The position numbers were made by a program, and so were the translations under genes. Below are positions 11,020-22,518 of a DNA stretch of 64,000 nt, piece after piece (the first letter of the stretch is position 1; every line of letters starts with the position of its first letter). A model generated the notes under the pieces. It saw only the letters and a list, made by a program, of their open reading frames with translations, was not told the DNA's origin and made no database searches. Origin of the DNA: Rattus norvegicus (taxonomy: Eukaryota; Chordata; Mammalia; Rodentia; Muridae); contig NC_086040.1 of NCBI RefSeq assembly GCF_036323735.1, positions 57,513,891 to 57,577,890 of the forward strand, given 5' to 3'.

Positions 11020-11242
11020 TTTTTAAAATTTTTTTTATTTACTTTAGTATTTCTTATTTACATTTCGAGTGTTCTTCCCTTTCCCGGTTTCTGGGCAAAC
11101 ATCCCCCTAGTCCCTCCCCCTCCCCTTCTTTATGATCTTCGCATCCCCACCCTCCCCCCATTACCGCCCTCCCCCCAACAATCACGTTCACTGGGGTGTT
11201 CAGTCATAGCAGGACCCAGGGCTTCCTGTTCCACTGGTGATC
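11020..11242 (-). mobile_element. Young L1 3' tail nested in old L1
   Basis: About 220 bp matching the last part of the L1 copy 2 and 3 3' UTRs in reverse ('tatttcttatttacatttcgagtgtt', then 'tttctgggcaaacatcccc', then 'caggacccagggcttcc'). The flanks look duplicated: 'ttttatttggaggtcttt' at 11003-11020 and 'ctttatgtggaggagttt' from 11242. This is a severely 5'-truncated insertion. Confidence 0.8.
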
Positions 11243-12243
11243 TTTATGTGGAGGAGTTTAATCCACTTCTACTTGAAATTTGGACAAGGAGATAGGAATG
11301 TATTGATTTGCATTCTTCTACATTCTGCCTTTCAGGTGAAACAGCACAATTTTTAAAAAATGCTATGTTTTTTTCCACTGGATGGTTTTAGATCCTTTGT
11401 CAATTTTCAAGTGGCCATAGCTGTGTGGGTTCATTTCTGTGTCTTCATTTCTATTCCACTCATCTACCTGCCTGTCACAATACCAATAAAATACAGTTTT
11501 TCATCACCATTGCTCTGTAATACAACTTGAGCTCAGGGATGGTGATTTCCCCAGAACACTTTTATTTTTCAGAATAGTTTTCTCTATCCTGGGATATATT
11601 TTATTCCAAATAAATTGGCAAACTGCCATTTCTATGTTTGTGAATAATTGAGTTGGAATATTGATGGGGATTGCATTGAATCTGTAGGTTGCAAAATGGC
11701 CATTTTTACAATATTAATCCTGCCAATACACGAACATGGAAGATCTTTCTAATTCCTGAGATCTTCAATTTATTTTTTTCAGAGACATGTGTTCTTGTTA
11801 TGTATATCTTTCACTTGCTTGGGTAGAGTCACACTGAGGTATTTTATATGCTTTTTGACTATTGTCAAGTGTGTCATTTCTGTAATTTCTTTCTCAGCCT
11901 GTTTCTCTTTTGATAGAGGAAGGCTACTGATTTGTTTGAATCAATTTTATACTCTGCCACTCTGCTAAAGTTGTTTATCAGGCTTAGAAGTTCACTGGTG
12001 GAATTTGTGGGGTCAGATCATCTGCATATAGTGACATTTTGAATACTTCCTTAGCAATATGTATCTCTTTACCTCCATTTGTTTTCTAACTACTCTGGCG
12101 AGGACTTCAAACACTATATTAAAAAGGTAGCGAGAGAGTAGGTATCCTTGTCTAGTTCCTGATTTTAGTGAAATTGCATTAATTTTCTCTCCATTTAGTC
12201 TGATGTTGGCTACTGGTTTGCTGTATATTGCGTTTACTGTGCT

Positions 12244-12525
12244 TCAGTATGGTCCTTGAATTTCTGTTATTTCCAAGACTTTTAACATGAAGGGGTAGGT
12301 TCTGTAAAATGCTTTCTCAGCATCTAATGAGATGATTGTTTGTTTTGTTTTCATTGAATTTGTATTTATAGTGAGATTAGGTTGATTAGTGATTAGGTTC
12401 TTTATACTGAACCATCCCTGTATCTCCAGGATGAAGCCTACTTGACCATGATGGATCATTGTTTTGATGTGTTCTTGGATTTGGCTTGCAAGAAATTTAC
12501 TGAGAATTTTTGCAGGGAAATTCAT
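12244..12525 (-). pseudogene. L1 ORF2 reverse transcriptase fragment in old L1
   Basis: A 93-codon surviving frame aligning with the RT finger/palm region of ORF2: AKILSKFLASQIQEHIKT, then QVGFI, then SLDAEKAF. It matches the corresponding block of L1 copy 1. It contains a small insertion relative to copy 1 in the stretch after the 'GWF' residues. It is flanked by stops and frameshifts and is non-functional. Confidence 0.8.
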
Positions 12526-13497
12526 GAATAAATTGGTGTGAAATTCTCTTTCTTTGTTGGGTCTTTGTTTGCTTTAGTTATCAGAGAAGGAACTGTGTAG
12601 TGTTCCTTCTATTTCTAGTTTGTGGATTAGTTTGGAGAATATTGGTATTAGGTATTCTATGAACTGTGAGAGAATTCTCTACTAAACATTTCTGGTCCTG
12701 GGATCTTTGGTTGGGAGACATTTAATGCCTGCTTCTAATACTTGACAAGTTATGGGAGTATTTAGATGGTTTATCTGATCGTGATTCAAATTTGGTACGT
12801 TGTATCTGTCTAGAAAATTATCCATTTAACCCTTACTTTCCTGTTTTGTTAAGTGTAGACTTTTATAGTAAGATCTGATAATTTTTTGAGTTTCCTCATT
12901 TTCTATGGTTATAACCCTATTTCACTTCTGATTTTTATATTTTTAATTTGAATATAAAGGATTTACCTATTTCTAGATTTTTCAAAGAGCCAGCTGGTGG
13001 TTTTGTTGATTCTTTATATAATTCATTTTGTTTCTACTTGGTTGATTTCAGTCCGGACTTTGATTATTTCCTGCTGTCTAGTCCTCTTGGTGTATTTGGA
13101 TTTTATTGGTTCTGAGATTTCAGGTGTTCTGTCAAACTGCTAGTGTATCATGGCTCCTGCTTCTTTGTGGAGGCTCTCAGAGCTATGAGTTTTCCTCTTA
13201 GCATTGCTTTTTTGTATTCCCAAGTTATGCCTTCATTTTCATTAAATTCAAAAAATTTCTTTAATTTTTTTCTTTATTTCTTCCTTGAACAATTTCTCAT
13301 TGAGTAAATCATTCCTCAGCTACCATGTATAAGTTGGTCTTTGGTTGTTCTTGTTGTTATTGAAGACCATTCTTAATCTGTAGTGATCTCATAAGACACA
13401 TGGGATTAATTCAAACTTATTGTATTCGTTGAGGCCTGTTTTGTGATGGATCATATTATCAGTTTTGGAGAAGGTACCATGTGGGACTGAGAAGAAA

Positions 13498-14576
13498 GTG
13501 TCAGGAGCCATAACTGGACATGCTAATAACTAGCAGGTGATCATCCTGAGATGGACAGCCTCGGATTATTTTATTATCCACAACTGGTTCGCCCTTATTA
13601 AGAAAGGCTGTAAGGGATTCATTTTGGGAAAGTTTCCTGCTATTGAAATGCTATTCCTGTTGTTATTATTAGACATATATAACAATCATTGATTAAGAGC
13701 ACACCCCTTTGGAGCACATCTCTACAGGCCTACGAAGTTGTACTGTCCCATAGTGATGCTATACAGACAAATAGATGAATCTTTAGTCTTAATAATGATC
13801 CTACAATAATTTCTAAAATTATTTCAATGGGTATTAAGCTCTTTTATGGTGGGACAACTATAAGTCTCTTCCTAATAGTCAGAATTGCAGTGACAACTCT
13901 GCCAGTCTCCCAGGTGTCACCAGTTAATTGTTCTGAGATAGTAAACAGACTTTCTCCTACTCAGTACACATTCCAAGACGTTGCAAAACAGTCATCAAGA
14001 GTCATAAAAAGAGAACAAATGATTTGTTACAGGTGCAAGGACAGATGATAAGATACTGACTGGGTTTATCTATATATAACTTCTCTATCAACTATGGTTT
14101 TAGCTTCAGTGAACCTGTAGAGCTGATCCTGGTGATGAATGTTTAGCCAGATAATTACTCTTGATGGATATTCATGTAAAAATTCTCGGTTTTAAATTAT
14201 ATTTCAATTTATGCTTTGACCTTTCATATGAAATTTTGATGAACATAGTAACACGGGATCATGTATTCTGAAATATGTGTAATGCTGAGGAGAAGAAGAA
14301 GACTGAGAGAGAAGGACTGAACTGGAAGGACAGAGACAGATGGACTGAGCTGGAGAAGGGCTGAGCTGAAAAGTCCGGTTTGAGCTGAGGAGAACTGAGC
14401 TTAGTAGAACTGAGCCAAAAAGATCTGGGCTGAGAAGAAATGTATAGAGGAATAACTTAGAGACTATATAGGTAACATGAGAAAGCAATCTGCAGAGGAG
14501 AAGAGGAAAAGAGAAGAAGCTGGAAAGAACAGAAGGTGCAGGCAGGTTTTGCCTTACCATGGGACAGAACAGGTCA
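13498..14576. mobile_element. LTR-like dispersed repeat, family uncertain
   Basis: Begins 'tgtcaggagccata' at the abrupt end of the old L1 and ends near 'acaggtca' before a young L1 tail. This gives about 1.08 kb with possible TG...CA ends. The second half is purine-rich with repeated 'gagctgaga/gaactgagc' words (14280-14440). Part of it (about 14020-14130) resembles 46360-46480 elsewhere in this window, so it is an interspersed repeat. It may be an RMER-type ERVK solo LTR; that name is a guess. No coding capacity is recognised. Confidence 0.45.
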
Positions 14577-14579
14577 TTT

Positions 14580-14787
14580 TTTCATTTTCTTTTTTTATTA
14601 ACTTGAGTATTTCTTATTTACGTTTTGAGTGTTATTCCCTTTCCCAGTTTATGGGCCAACATCCCCTACCCCCTCCCACTTCTTTATGGGTGTCCCCCTT
14701 CCGATTCTCCCCACATGGCTGCCTTCCCCCCAAAAATCATGTTCACTGTGGGTTCAGTCTTATCAGGACCCAGGGCATTTGATTACA
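14580..14787 (-). mobile_element. Young L1 3' tail
   Basis: Matches the terminal ~200 bp of the L1 copy 2 and 3 3' UTR in reverse: 'ttattaacttgagtatttc', then 'ttcccagtttatgggccaac', then a C-rich stretch and 'caggacccagggca'. Only the tail is present. No clear target-site duplication was seen. Confidence 0.8.
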
Positions 14788-15141
14788 TAATGCAATATTC
14801 TGTCCTTTGTTTTTCGTTTAACAATATATCTTGAATACTGTGCATGGGAAATTTCTTCATGGACTATCATGCATTTAATAAATGGAAGTATAATTTGTTT
14901 AAATAATAACTTTATTGTGCCTTTCAGATTATTTTCATTTTCATTAGCTAAAGTTCGCTACAGAAAATCTGCATGGACACTGACTCAGACACAGTACTCA
15001 ACGGTGATTATTTACATTATATTTTGTATAAATTACAAAACACGTTGTTGGAATGATGTCAAGGCTGTTAAGTAATGTAGTACTTGTATAATTACTGCCA
15101 AATTTCCATCTCAGAAGACTATAATAAATATATATTGCGTG
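14788..15141. other. Unassigned AT-rich sequence
   Basis: No recognisable gene or repeat. The longest frame, 68 codons from 14869, shows no motif. Confidence 0.45.
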
Positions 15142-15222
15142 GGTTGTGGACTTAGCTCAGTGGTAGAGCACTTGCCTAGCAAACGCAAAGCCCTGGGTTC
15201 GGTCACCAGCTACGAAAAAAAA
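15142..15222 (+). mobile_element. ID SINE (BC1/tRNA-Ala derived)
   Basis: Nearly full ID consensus: 'ttagctcagtggtagagca' (A box), 'cctgggttcggtcaccagc' (B box) and an A-rich tail from 15213. ID elements are typical of the rat lineage. No clean target-site duplication was seen. Confidence 0.93.
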
Positions 15223-15384
15223 AAATTATATGAGAACCCATACTATACCATTCAAAATTAAATGTTTCACATATTTTAAAAAGGTATCAGTCTCTGACTT
15301 CTTTCAGCTCTTTAATTAGTGGAAGGATTGAAGAAGTTAAAGGGGAGGACAACCTCTATAGGAAGACCAGCAGTTGCAACTAAT

Positions 15385-15657
15385 CCGGACCGCTGAGATT
15401 TCCCAGACACTGAGCCACCAACCAGGCAGGATACACAAGCTGGTGTGATGCCCTGACACATGTATAGCAGAGGACGGCCTGGTCTGGCCTAACTCTTGAG
15501 AGAGTTGAGGTCCCAGGGATTATGGTGCCTGGCAGGAACTGGGGAACATCCTCTTGGAGTCAGGGGAGGAAGAGGTGGAATGGGATGAGGAAATGTGCGA
15601 GGGGACCAGAAGAGTGTACAATGGAAAGAATGTAAATAAATAAAATAATTTATAAAA
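15385..15657 (+). mobile_element. Lx-type L1 3' end
   Basis: Plus-strand L1 3' UTR piece with 'tgagccaccaaccaggca', 'gcagaggacggcctggtctgg', a G-rich stretch and the terminal 'aaataaataaaataa' tail. It corresponds in reverse to part of the longer Lx-type 3' end at 59.8-60.8 kb. Confidence 0.7.
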
Positions 15658-15934
15658 GAGTTTCACTCATAAATTCAAATGCTAGATGCTTTTTTACAAC
15701 TACATTGCAATTCAGTCATGAAATTTAGTGTTTTTGCTTACTGAACTGTGTAAGCATTAATCGTTAATTTACTCTTCATATATTTGTGAGCTGTCTTCTT
15801 TCTTATTAATTTGCATCAATTGTGTTTGCTATGTAGAATGCTTACTATTCATTATTTGTGCAGAAAATACATTCATGAATCTTTTTTATTTTAATGATCT
15901 GTTATGTGTGAATTTCTATGTATAGATTTGTACA

Positions 15935-16085
15935 CATGAACACAGGCACCTGGGAAGACCAGAAGATGTCAGATGCCCTGGAGCTGCCTTTACAGCTGGT
16001 TGCAAGTGGCTTCATGGATGTTGGAAAGTGAACGTGTTTGCTCTTAAGAGCAGTAAGTGTTCTTATCCACTAAGCTAATACTACA
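15935..16085 (-). mobile_element. B3/B2-type SINE, diverged
   Basis: Reverse-orientation B3 landmarks: 'ggaagaccagaagatgtcag', 'ccctggagctg', 'acagctggttgcaagtgg', then the tRNA-like head 'gctcttaagagcag...ccactaagc'. It is diverged but the order is preserved. Confidence 0.65.
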
Positions 16086-17920
16086 ATACTTATTCCATAA
16101 TAAACTCAACCTATTTATAATTTTCTCATGTATTTCAGGGTATCTTTGAATTTGAGACAACTTCTCACATTCTACGTGCAGAGACTACATTCAGGCATTA
16201 TTTTTCCCAGTTTTCTTTCCTTTTTCATAGTAAGATGTGTTGGATTAAATATGTTAATGTTATGCAGTAAATCCTCTAAATGTTTACTTATAGAACCTTG
16301 GATTAGTGTCTGTTTCTTTACTCTGCAATGACTATATTAATTTTACAGTTTGCAGTTCTCTCTTTTTTTACACAATCAATCTCATGTGTTTCTGCTTTCA
16401 TATAGAATGAAGTAAAAGCCTTTTAGTTTTTCTTTGAATATTTAATGTACTAAGAAAATGTGTTGAATTTCCTATTTTAAGGCCAATACAATACATTATT
16501 TCTTTAAAATGTTCCGAGAGTTTTGTTTTTACTTTTTCTTATTATTATTGTTCTCATTAGTAGCATTGTTAATATTCGGTGTAAGCTTTTATGTGTTCTG
16601 GTCATGTAGTGAAAATAGAAGTCTTCCAAACATATATGTGTAGGTATCAAATTTAGGTTCTTGGTTTTTCATGGCATGAAATTTTATCTGCTAAACCACC
16701 TCACTGCAACACACTATAACACTTTAAGGTGACATATAGCTCCAGGCTGCTTTTATATAGACGATATTTTCATCATTTGGCTTTTAATAAATATTTTTGA
16801 TTACTCTAATATATTTTATTTTCCATGTCCACTTGGTAACTCTAGTATGCTTATGTTGATATTTAATTAATAATTTAGTCATAATTATTATGCATATGAT
16901 ACCTAGCTAATATGAAATTATCCTAGATACAATTGAATACATGCAATTATTTACCTAAAGCATGAAGCTTAGTACATAATTTTGTTCATTATTCCTATGC
17001 ATTTGCATAAAACAGAGAATATTTCATTGTCCCAATCCTGATGCCAATTTTACACAGTATGACAGCTACAAACTACATGTGACTTTTAATCACATAAAAG
17101 GAGTTAGTATTATATTGTTGAATGATATTTCCCCAAAATCAATTAAATAGACTTATTTTACTTCATTTAATTAAACGTGCTATAGCAGGAAAAAGATTAA
17201 TTTCCTTTTGTTAGGTTAAGTCTAAATTTAATTTCTACATCCTCCTGCCTATCAGAAAGTCAATATTCTTATACAGAAAGGTGTGCCAGGCACAGGTTGA
17301 ATTTCTAGTATAACATGTAATTACAATCATCAGTCTTGTCAGTTTCAAGTGATTGTTCACCTCATGCCTGTAAAACACTATGATCAACATGGCAGGATAA
17401 GCATAAGGGCAGTTCAGTGGCATAAATAGCTTGGTGATAGTCAACAGCTCTCTAAATTTGCTTAAGTCCTGTTCAATGAACATGGATGGTGCTGGTAATT
17501 TAGCCACGTGTATAAGGCTATTGAAGCTGTGGTTTTGGGTGAGAATGTACAGCTCCTTACTTACTTAAGCCAGTATCATTCCTAACAACAATCAAAGCCA
17601 TGTGTCCTTATATACAGAATTAGTTACAGTCTCTGCAACAAACATCACAGTGAAAATCCCAGCCATTCAAAATGCAGGATAGAAACGTCATGTTCAGTCT
17701 CAATGTCTCTATCTACAAAACATCACTTGATTCAAGGCTGGGGAACATTACAGAAGAGGGGCAAGGAGATTGTAAGAGAATAAAGTTTACTATGAGATGG
17801 TGTCTCAAAGTAACACCAGAAATTACACTCATAACGTCTCACTAACACGACTGCCTAAACAACAGCTGATGAAGACAGGGAATGGAGAAGAATGGAAGTT
17901 TAGTTTTCTTTCTGTTTCAA
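16086..17920. other. AT-rich unassigned sequence
   Basis: No gene seen. The longest frame, 90 codons at 17507-17235 on the minus strand, has no recognisable domain. A weak SINE-like patch at about 16640-16720 ('gtaggtatcaaatttaggttc ... ctaaaccacctcactgcaa') may be a decayed B4/B2 in reverse. Confidence 0.45.
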
Positions 17921-18086
17921 TTCCTCCTCCTCCTCCTCCTCCTCCTCCTCCTCCTCCTCCTCCTCCTCCTCCTCCTCCTCCTTCTCCTCTTCCTCCTCCT
18001 TCTCTTCCATTTTCTTCTTCTTTTTCTTCTTCTCTCCCACTCCCCCTCCCCCTCTCCCTCACCCACCACCACCTCATCCCCCTCCC

Positions 18087-18144
<58 letters not shown>

Positions 18145-18172
18145 CTCTCTGTCTCATTGTTGGGTATTTCCT
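17921..18172. repeat. Long polypyrimidine tract: (TCC)n then (CT)n
   Basis: A near-pure (TCC)n run at 17922-17981, imperfect pyrimidine-rich sequence to 18060, and 26 perfect CT dinucleotides at 18089-18140, followed by CT-rich sequence. It directly abuts the 3' end of a minus-strand L1, so part of it may be an expanded L1 tail. Glycine-rich or leucine-rich frames here are repeat artefacts. Confidence 0.95.
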
Positions 18173-20847
18173 ATTTACATTTCCAATGTTATTCCCTTCC
18201 CAATTTCCAGTCCATAAGCCCCTTAACCCTTCCCCTACCCTTCTATAAGGGAGTTCACATCCCCACCCACGGACTCCCCACCCCTCCCCACATTCCCCTA
18301 TACTGGGGTCCAAACTTTGTAGAAACAAGTGTTTCTCATTCCATTGTTCCCAGCAAGGCCATCCTTTGCTCCATGCAGTTGGAACCATGGGTCCGTCCAT
18401 GTACAGTCTTTCTGTTGTGGTTTGGTCCATAGAAGCTCTGGGTGGTTGACATTGTTAGTATTATGGGGTTGAAAATACCTTCAGCTCTTTCAATCCTTTC
18501 TCTAATTCCTCCAACTGGGGCCTGATTCTTGGTTCAGTGGTTTGCTGATGCCGTTTGCCTCTGTATTTGACATATTCTGGCTGTGACTCTCAGGAGGGAT
18601 CAATATCCAGTCATTGTCAGCCTGCACTTCTTAGCTTCATCCATCTTATCTAGTTTTGGTGTCTGTATATGTCTGGGCTACGTGTGGTCCAGGCTCTGGA
18701 CGGCAGGTCCTTCAGTCTCTGTTATAAAGTTTGCCTCCTTATGCACTTCTATGAGTATTTTGTTCCCCTTTCAAAGAAAGAGTGAAGCATCTGCATTTTG
18801 GTCATCCTTCTTGAGTTTCATGTGGTCTGTGTATTGCATGATGGGTAATTCAAGCTTTTTGGATAATATCTACTTATCAATGTATGCATATCAATTGTGT
18901 TTTTCTGTGATTGAGTAACCTTACTCAGGATGATATTTTCTAGTTCATTTTATTTGCCTTTGAATTTCATGAAGTCTTTGTTTTGATAGCTGAGTAATAT
19001 TCTATATTGTAGATGTACCATATTTCTGTATCCATTCCTCTGTTGAAGGGCATCTGGGATCTTTTCATCTTCTGGCTATTATAAATAAGTCTGCTATGAA
19101 CAGAGTAGAATATATTTCTATGTTGTATGTTGGACCATCTTCTGGGTATATGCCCAAGAGAGGTATAGCTTGGTCCTCAGGTCATGGAATATCCAATTTT
19201 CTGAGGAACCTTCAGTCTGATTTTATGAAGAGTTGTACAAGTCTGCAATCCCACCAACAATGGAGGAGTGTTCCTCTTTCTCCACATCCTCGCCAGCATC
19301 TGCTGTCACCTGAGATTTATATCTTAGCCATTCTGACTGGTGTGAGGTGGAATCTCATTTGTTCTGATTTGAATTTCCCCGATGACTAAGGATGTTGAAA
19401 ATTTATTTAGTTGTTTTTTGACCATTTGATAACCTTCAGCTGAGAGTGTTTTGTAACTCACGGTACCCAATATGTAATAGGGTATTTTTGCTTTCTAGAG
19501 TCTAACTTCTTAAGTTCTTTGTACATTTTGGATATTACCTACTATCAGATATAGGATTGGTAGAAATCTTTTCCCAATCTGTTGGTTACTGTTTTGTCCA
19601 AATGACGGTATCTTTTGCCTTACAGAACCTTGGTGTTTTATGAGGTCCTATTTGTCAATTCTAGATGTTAAAGCATAAGTCATTGGTGTTTTGTTCAGGA
19701 AATTTTCTCCAGTGTCCATGTGTTCAAGACTCTTTCCGACCTTTTCTTCTATTTGTTTGAGGGTATCTGGTTTGATGTGTAGGTCCTTGATTCACTTGGA
19801 CTTTAGCTTAGTACATGGTCATAAAAATGGTATAATTTGCATTCCTCTACATGCCGACTTCCAGTTGAATCAGCACTATTTTTGGAAAAAGCTATGTTTC
19901 TTCCTTTGGATGGTTTTATCTCCCTTGCCAAATATCAAATGATAGGTGTGTGGGTTCATTTCTGGGTCTTCAATTCTATTCCACTGGTCTATCCATCTAT
20001 CTCTGTACCAATACCATGCAGTTTTTATCACTATTGCTCTGTAATACTGCTTGAGTTCACGGGTGATGATTCCCCCAGAACTTCTTTTATAGTTGAGGAT
20101 AGTTTTAGCTATCCTGACTTTTTCTTATTCCAAATGAATTTTCAAATTGCTCTTTCTATCTCTATTAAAGAAGCGAGTAGAAATTTTGGTGGATATTGCA
20201 TTGAATGTGTACATTACTTTTGGAAAATGATCATCTTTACTATATTAATCCTGCCAATCCATGAGCATGGAAGCTCTTTCTATCTTCTGAGATCTTCTTC
20301 CATTTCTTTCATCAGAGACTTGATCTTCTTGTCATACAAGTCATTCACCTGCTTGGTTAAACTTACACCAAGATATTTCATATTATTTGGTACTATTGTG
20401 AAGTGTGTGATTTCATTATTTTCTTTCTCAGCCTGTTTATCCATTGATGAGAGGAAGGCTACTGGTATGTTTTAGTACATTTTATACCCTGAGACTTTGC
20501 TGAAGTTATTTATCAGGTTAAGTAGTTCTCGGGTGGAACTTCTGGGGTCACTTAAGTATATACTATCATATCATCTGCAAATGGTGATATTTTGATTTCT
20601 TACCTTCCAATTTATATCCCTTTGGCCTCCTTTTGTTTTCTGGTTTCTCTGGCTATGACATGGAGTCCTGTTTTGAATAAGTAGGGTGAAAGTTGTGCAG
20701 CTTTGTCTAGTCCCTGATTATAGTGAGATTGCTTCAAGCTACTCTCCATTTTGTTTGATGTTATCTAGAGGTTCACTGTATATTTCTTTCAATATGTTTA
20801 GAAATGGGCCTTCAATTCATGATCTTTCTACGACTTTTATTCTGAAG
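18158..20847 (-). mobile_element. Decayed L1, 5' truncated at the provirus
   Basis: A minus-strand L1 with its 3' UTR at 18158-18900 ('gtatttcctatttacatttcc', 'ccattgttcccagcaaggcc') and ORF2 from about 18900. ORF2 matches copy 1 in order: the C-terminal block at 18920-19390, the linker at 19690-20000 and the RT palm at 20500-20840. Several stops and indels are present. Homology stops at 20847, at the position aligning with about 1120-1130 of copy 1, exactly where the provirus LTR begins. Confidence 0.88.
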
Positions 20848-21278
20848 TGTAACGTCCACCTCAGTAGGCAACACGGTGGGATTCTTCTTAAGAGCCTTTA
20901 TTGCAGGACCACCTCTTTGCAGATAAGGTGACCTCGAGAGGCAAAGCGCTCGCCTTATATACACAACAGGCTGTGGCTATACTAATTGTCCTTCAGGGAT
21001 TGGTGGAGCATGAATCACCCCACTATCACCCCTGCTATTTGTCCTTCATAGATTGGCGGAACATGAATCCCTCATTAGCACATTACTGTCCCGTCCAACT
21101 GATGCCAGGTGCAAATTCCACGTTTGCGCCGTATGCAATACAGTTGTTCACCACAGTAGGGCTCTGGATCACCTCATTATCCTAAGGCTGCCCTGGCAAG
21201 TGGACAAGACCGTGCATCCTCCATAAGTCATTTACTACCACATGGGCCTGGATGTTGGCGCCATTTTTGTTTTACCAT
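20848..21278 (-). repeat. Provirus 3' LTR
   Basis: Plus-strand text starts 'tgtaacgtccacc', the reverse of an LTR ending in CA. It shares with the right LTR 'cctttattg(c/a)aggaccacc', 'attgtccttcagggattgg', 'ccaactgatgcca' and 'gttgttcaccaca' (to 21155). The U3 end is placed near 21278 because a purine-rich tract follows. A poly(A)-signal-like 'tttatt' in reverse (20889-20894) lies within the shared part. Confidence 0.75.
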
Positions 21279-21304
21279 GCTGCTCCCCATTTATCCCCCT
21301 TTTA
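21279..21304 (-). promoter_or_regulatory. Polypurine tract of the provirus
   Basis: On the minus strand this reads as two purine runs, 'aaaaggggga' and 'ggggagcag', just upstream of the 3' LTR. That is the position of the plus-strand primer of retroviral reverse transcription. Confidence 0.55.
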
Positions 21305-21392
21305 TGTTTATTAAATGACTGGTCTAGAACTGGGTGTCATGTCATTCTTTTCATTTCTCCTGTCTTAGGTCGTTCCTGATGATGACTCAGTC

Positions 21393-22264
21393 TTACCCAT
21401 CAGTGGGTTCACCTACCACAACTGGGCCTTGTGTCTTAAGTTGGACCGAGCTCGAGGAAAGTTGCCAATCTTTGGATACATTGACTCCACATGACAGTGA
21501 CATAAATGATCTAGGACGAACTCTTAATCTTTTAAAGAGGCCAACCATGTGTTGGGAGAAGCACCATTGCCAAGGACGATCATAGCCTGGTAAACAACCG
21601 CTTTGTGTCTGCCATGTTTTCTTTTTAAACAGCCAATAAGCCATAGAGATACTCCACATCCAAAGAGAAAAATAGCTCCCCAGTCTAACATGCCAGCCCA
21701 CTTTTTATAAAAGGGAGAAAGCATTGGTAATCCATGAGGTAAAACCTTCAACTGTGATGGGGTCCAACCTAATGCTGTTGAGGACAGCAATATACATCAG
21801 CGATTGTCTTGATAGTTGATCTGCTTTCATGGACCAGTTCCCTTTAAGATAATTCGAGATTTCTTTGCTCTGTGGAGAATGCTGAGAAAAGTTATCTTGC
21901 AAAGGAGTAATGCATGAACCTCTAAGAGAGGAAATGCAGGACAGCTGTGTCACATGATACATTGCTTCAATTTGTTCTTAACTAAATCTATCCATTGATT
22001 GGCTGATAGGAGGCCAGATGCCAAATGGGTACATTGCTCACATTAGAGCTTATACTATATTGAATATTGAAATGTGGCTCTATGCAACCAAACGCAGGTA
22101 AGGGAAGAGTTCTTAGCAGTAAAACATAAGGTATGGGACAGAGAAAAGTTAGTGGCAGCATACCATTGATGCATATCTCCATTTGGCACTATACACAGAA
22201 CATCACACAAACATGAGGTAGAGAAAATGGTTGACAAAACAGTTGAATTGTTATGAACTAGCAT
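21393..22264 (-). pseudogene. Env transmembrane subunit remnant
   Basis: Overlapping broken frames at 21393-22264 encode the C-terminal part of a class II retroviral envelope transmembrane protein. A helical ectodomain part (21705-21962) has two Cys separated by a short loop. It is followed by a hydrophobic membrane span and a short basic cytoplasmic tail (within 21524-21790, with 'LKRKHGRHKAVVYQAM'). At least two frame changes separate these parts. No surface-subunit region can be identified upstream. In an intact provirus this subunit anchors the spike and drives membrane fusion; this copy cannot encode it. The identification rests on the domain order and tail motif, not on a search. Confidence 0.55.
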
Positions 22265-22518
22265 GGGTACTGGCCAGGATCTGGTAATAACTCACAAGAT
22301 GAGTGAATCATCCAGGATTACCATTCCCAGTAATAGTAGGGTTCGTAGTTTCCTCTTTAGGAAGAGAAGAAGGCAATTTTCGAGTCAAGCACTCAGCTAC
22401 TCAAATTGGATTTTCTTGATTCTGCAGGAAAACACAAACAGCTCCCCTAGATCTTGAAATCACGGGATCTGGGCCACTCCATTTATCAGTTAAGACATCC
22501 TTCCACTTTTCTTCTGCA

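Larger units (their letters stand above)
9310..13498 (-). mobile_element. Old L1 (Lx-like), 5' truncated and decayed
   Basis: Minus-strand L1 with its 3' end at about 9310 and a 3' UTR to about 10090, including text related to 'tcaggtgctggcagagcctctcagaggacag'. ORF2 remnants run from about 10090 to 13498. Landmarks are the C-terminal block near 10140-10400 (the 'ctcaggatgatattttctag' region), the RT core near 12000-12500, and the endonuclease-end block 'ggagaaggtacca' near 13470. Many frameshifts and stops are present. It ends inside the endonuclease domain at the LTR-like repeat. A short younger L1 tail is inserted at about 11020-11242. Confidence 0.85.

Noticed and set aside
14204..14560. 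118-codon minus frame
   Set aside because: It lies in the purine-rich part of an LTR-like repeat, is low-complexity Ser/Leu-rich and has no domain.
15142..15215. tRNA-like gene
   Set aside because: The A and B boxes and A-rich tail belong to an ID SINE, which derives from a tRNA-Ala-like BC1 RNA; it is not a tRNA gene.
17797..18432. Proline-, leucine- or glycine-rich frames of up to 211 codons
   Set aside because: They are translations of the (TCC)n/(CT)n tract and adjacent L1 3' UTR.
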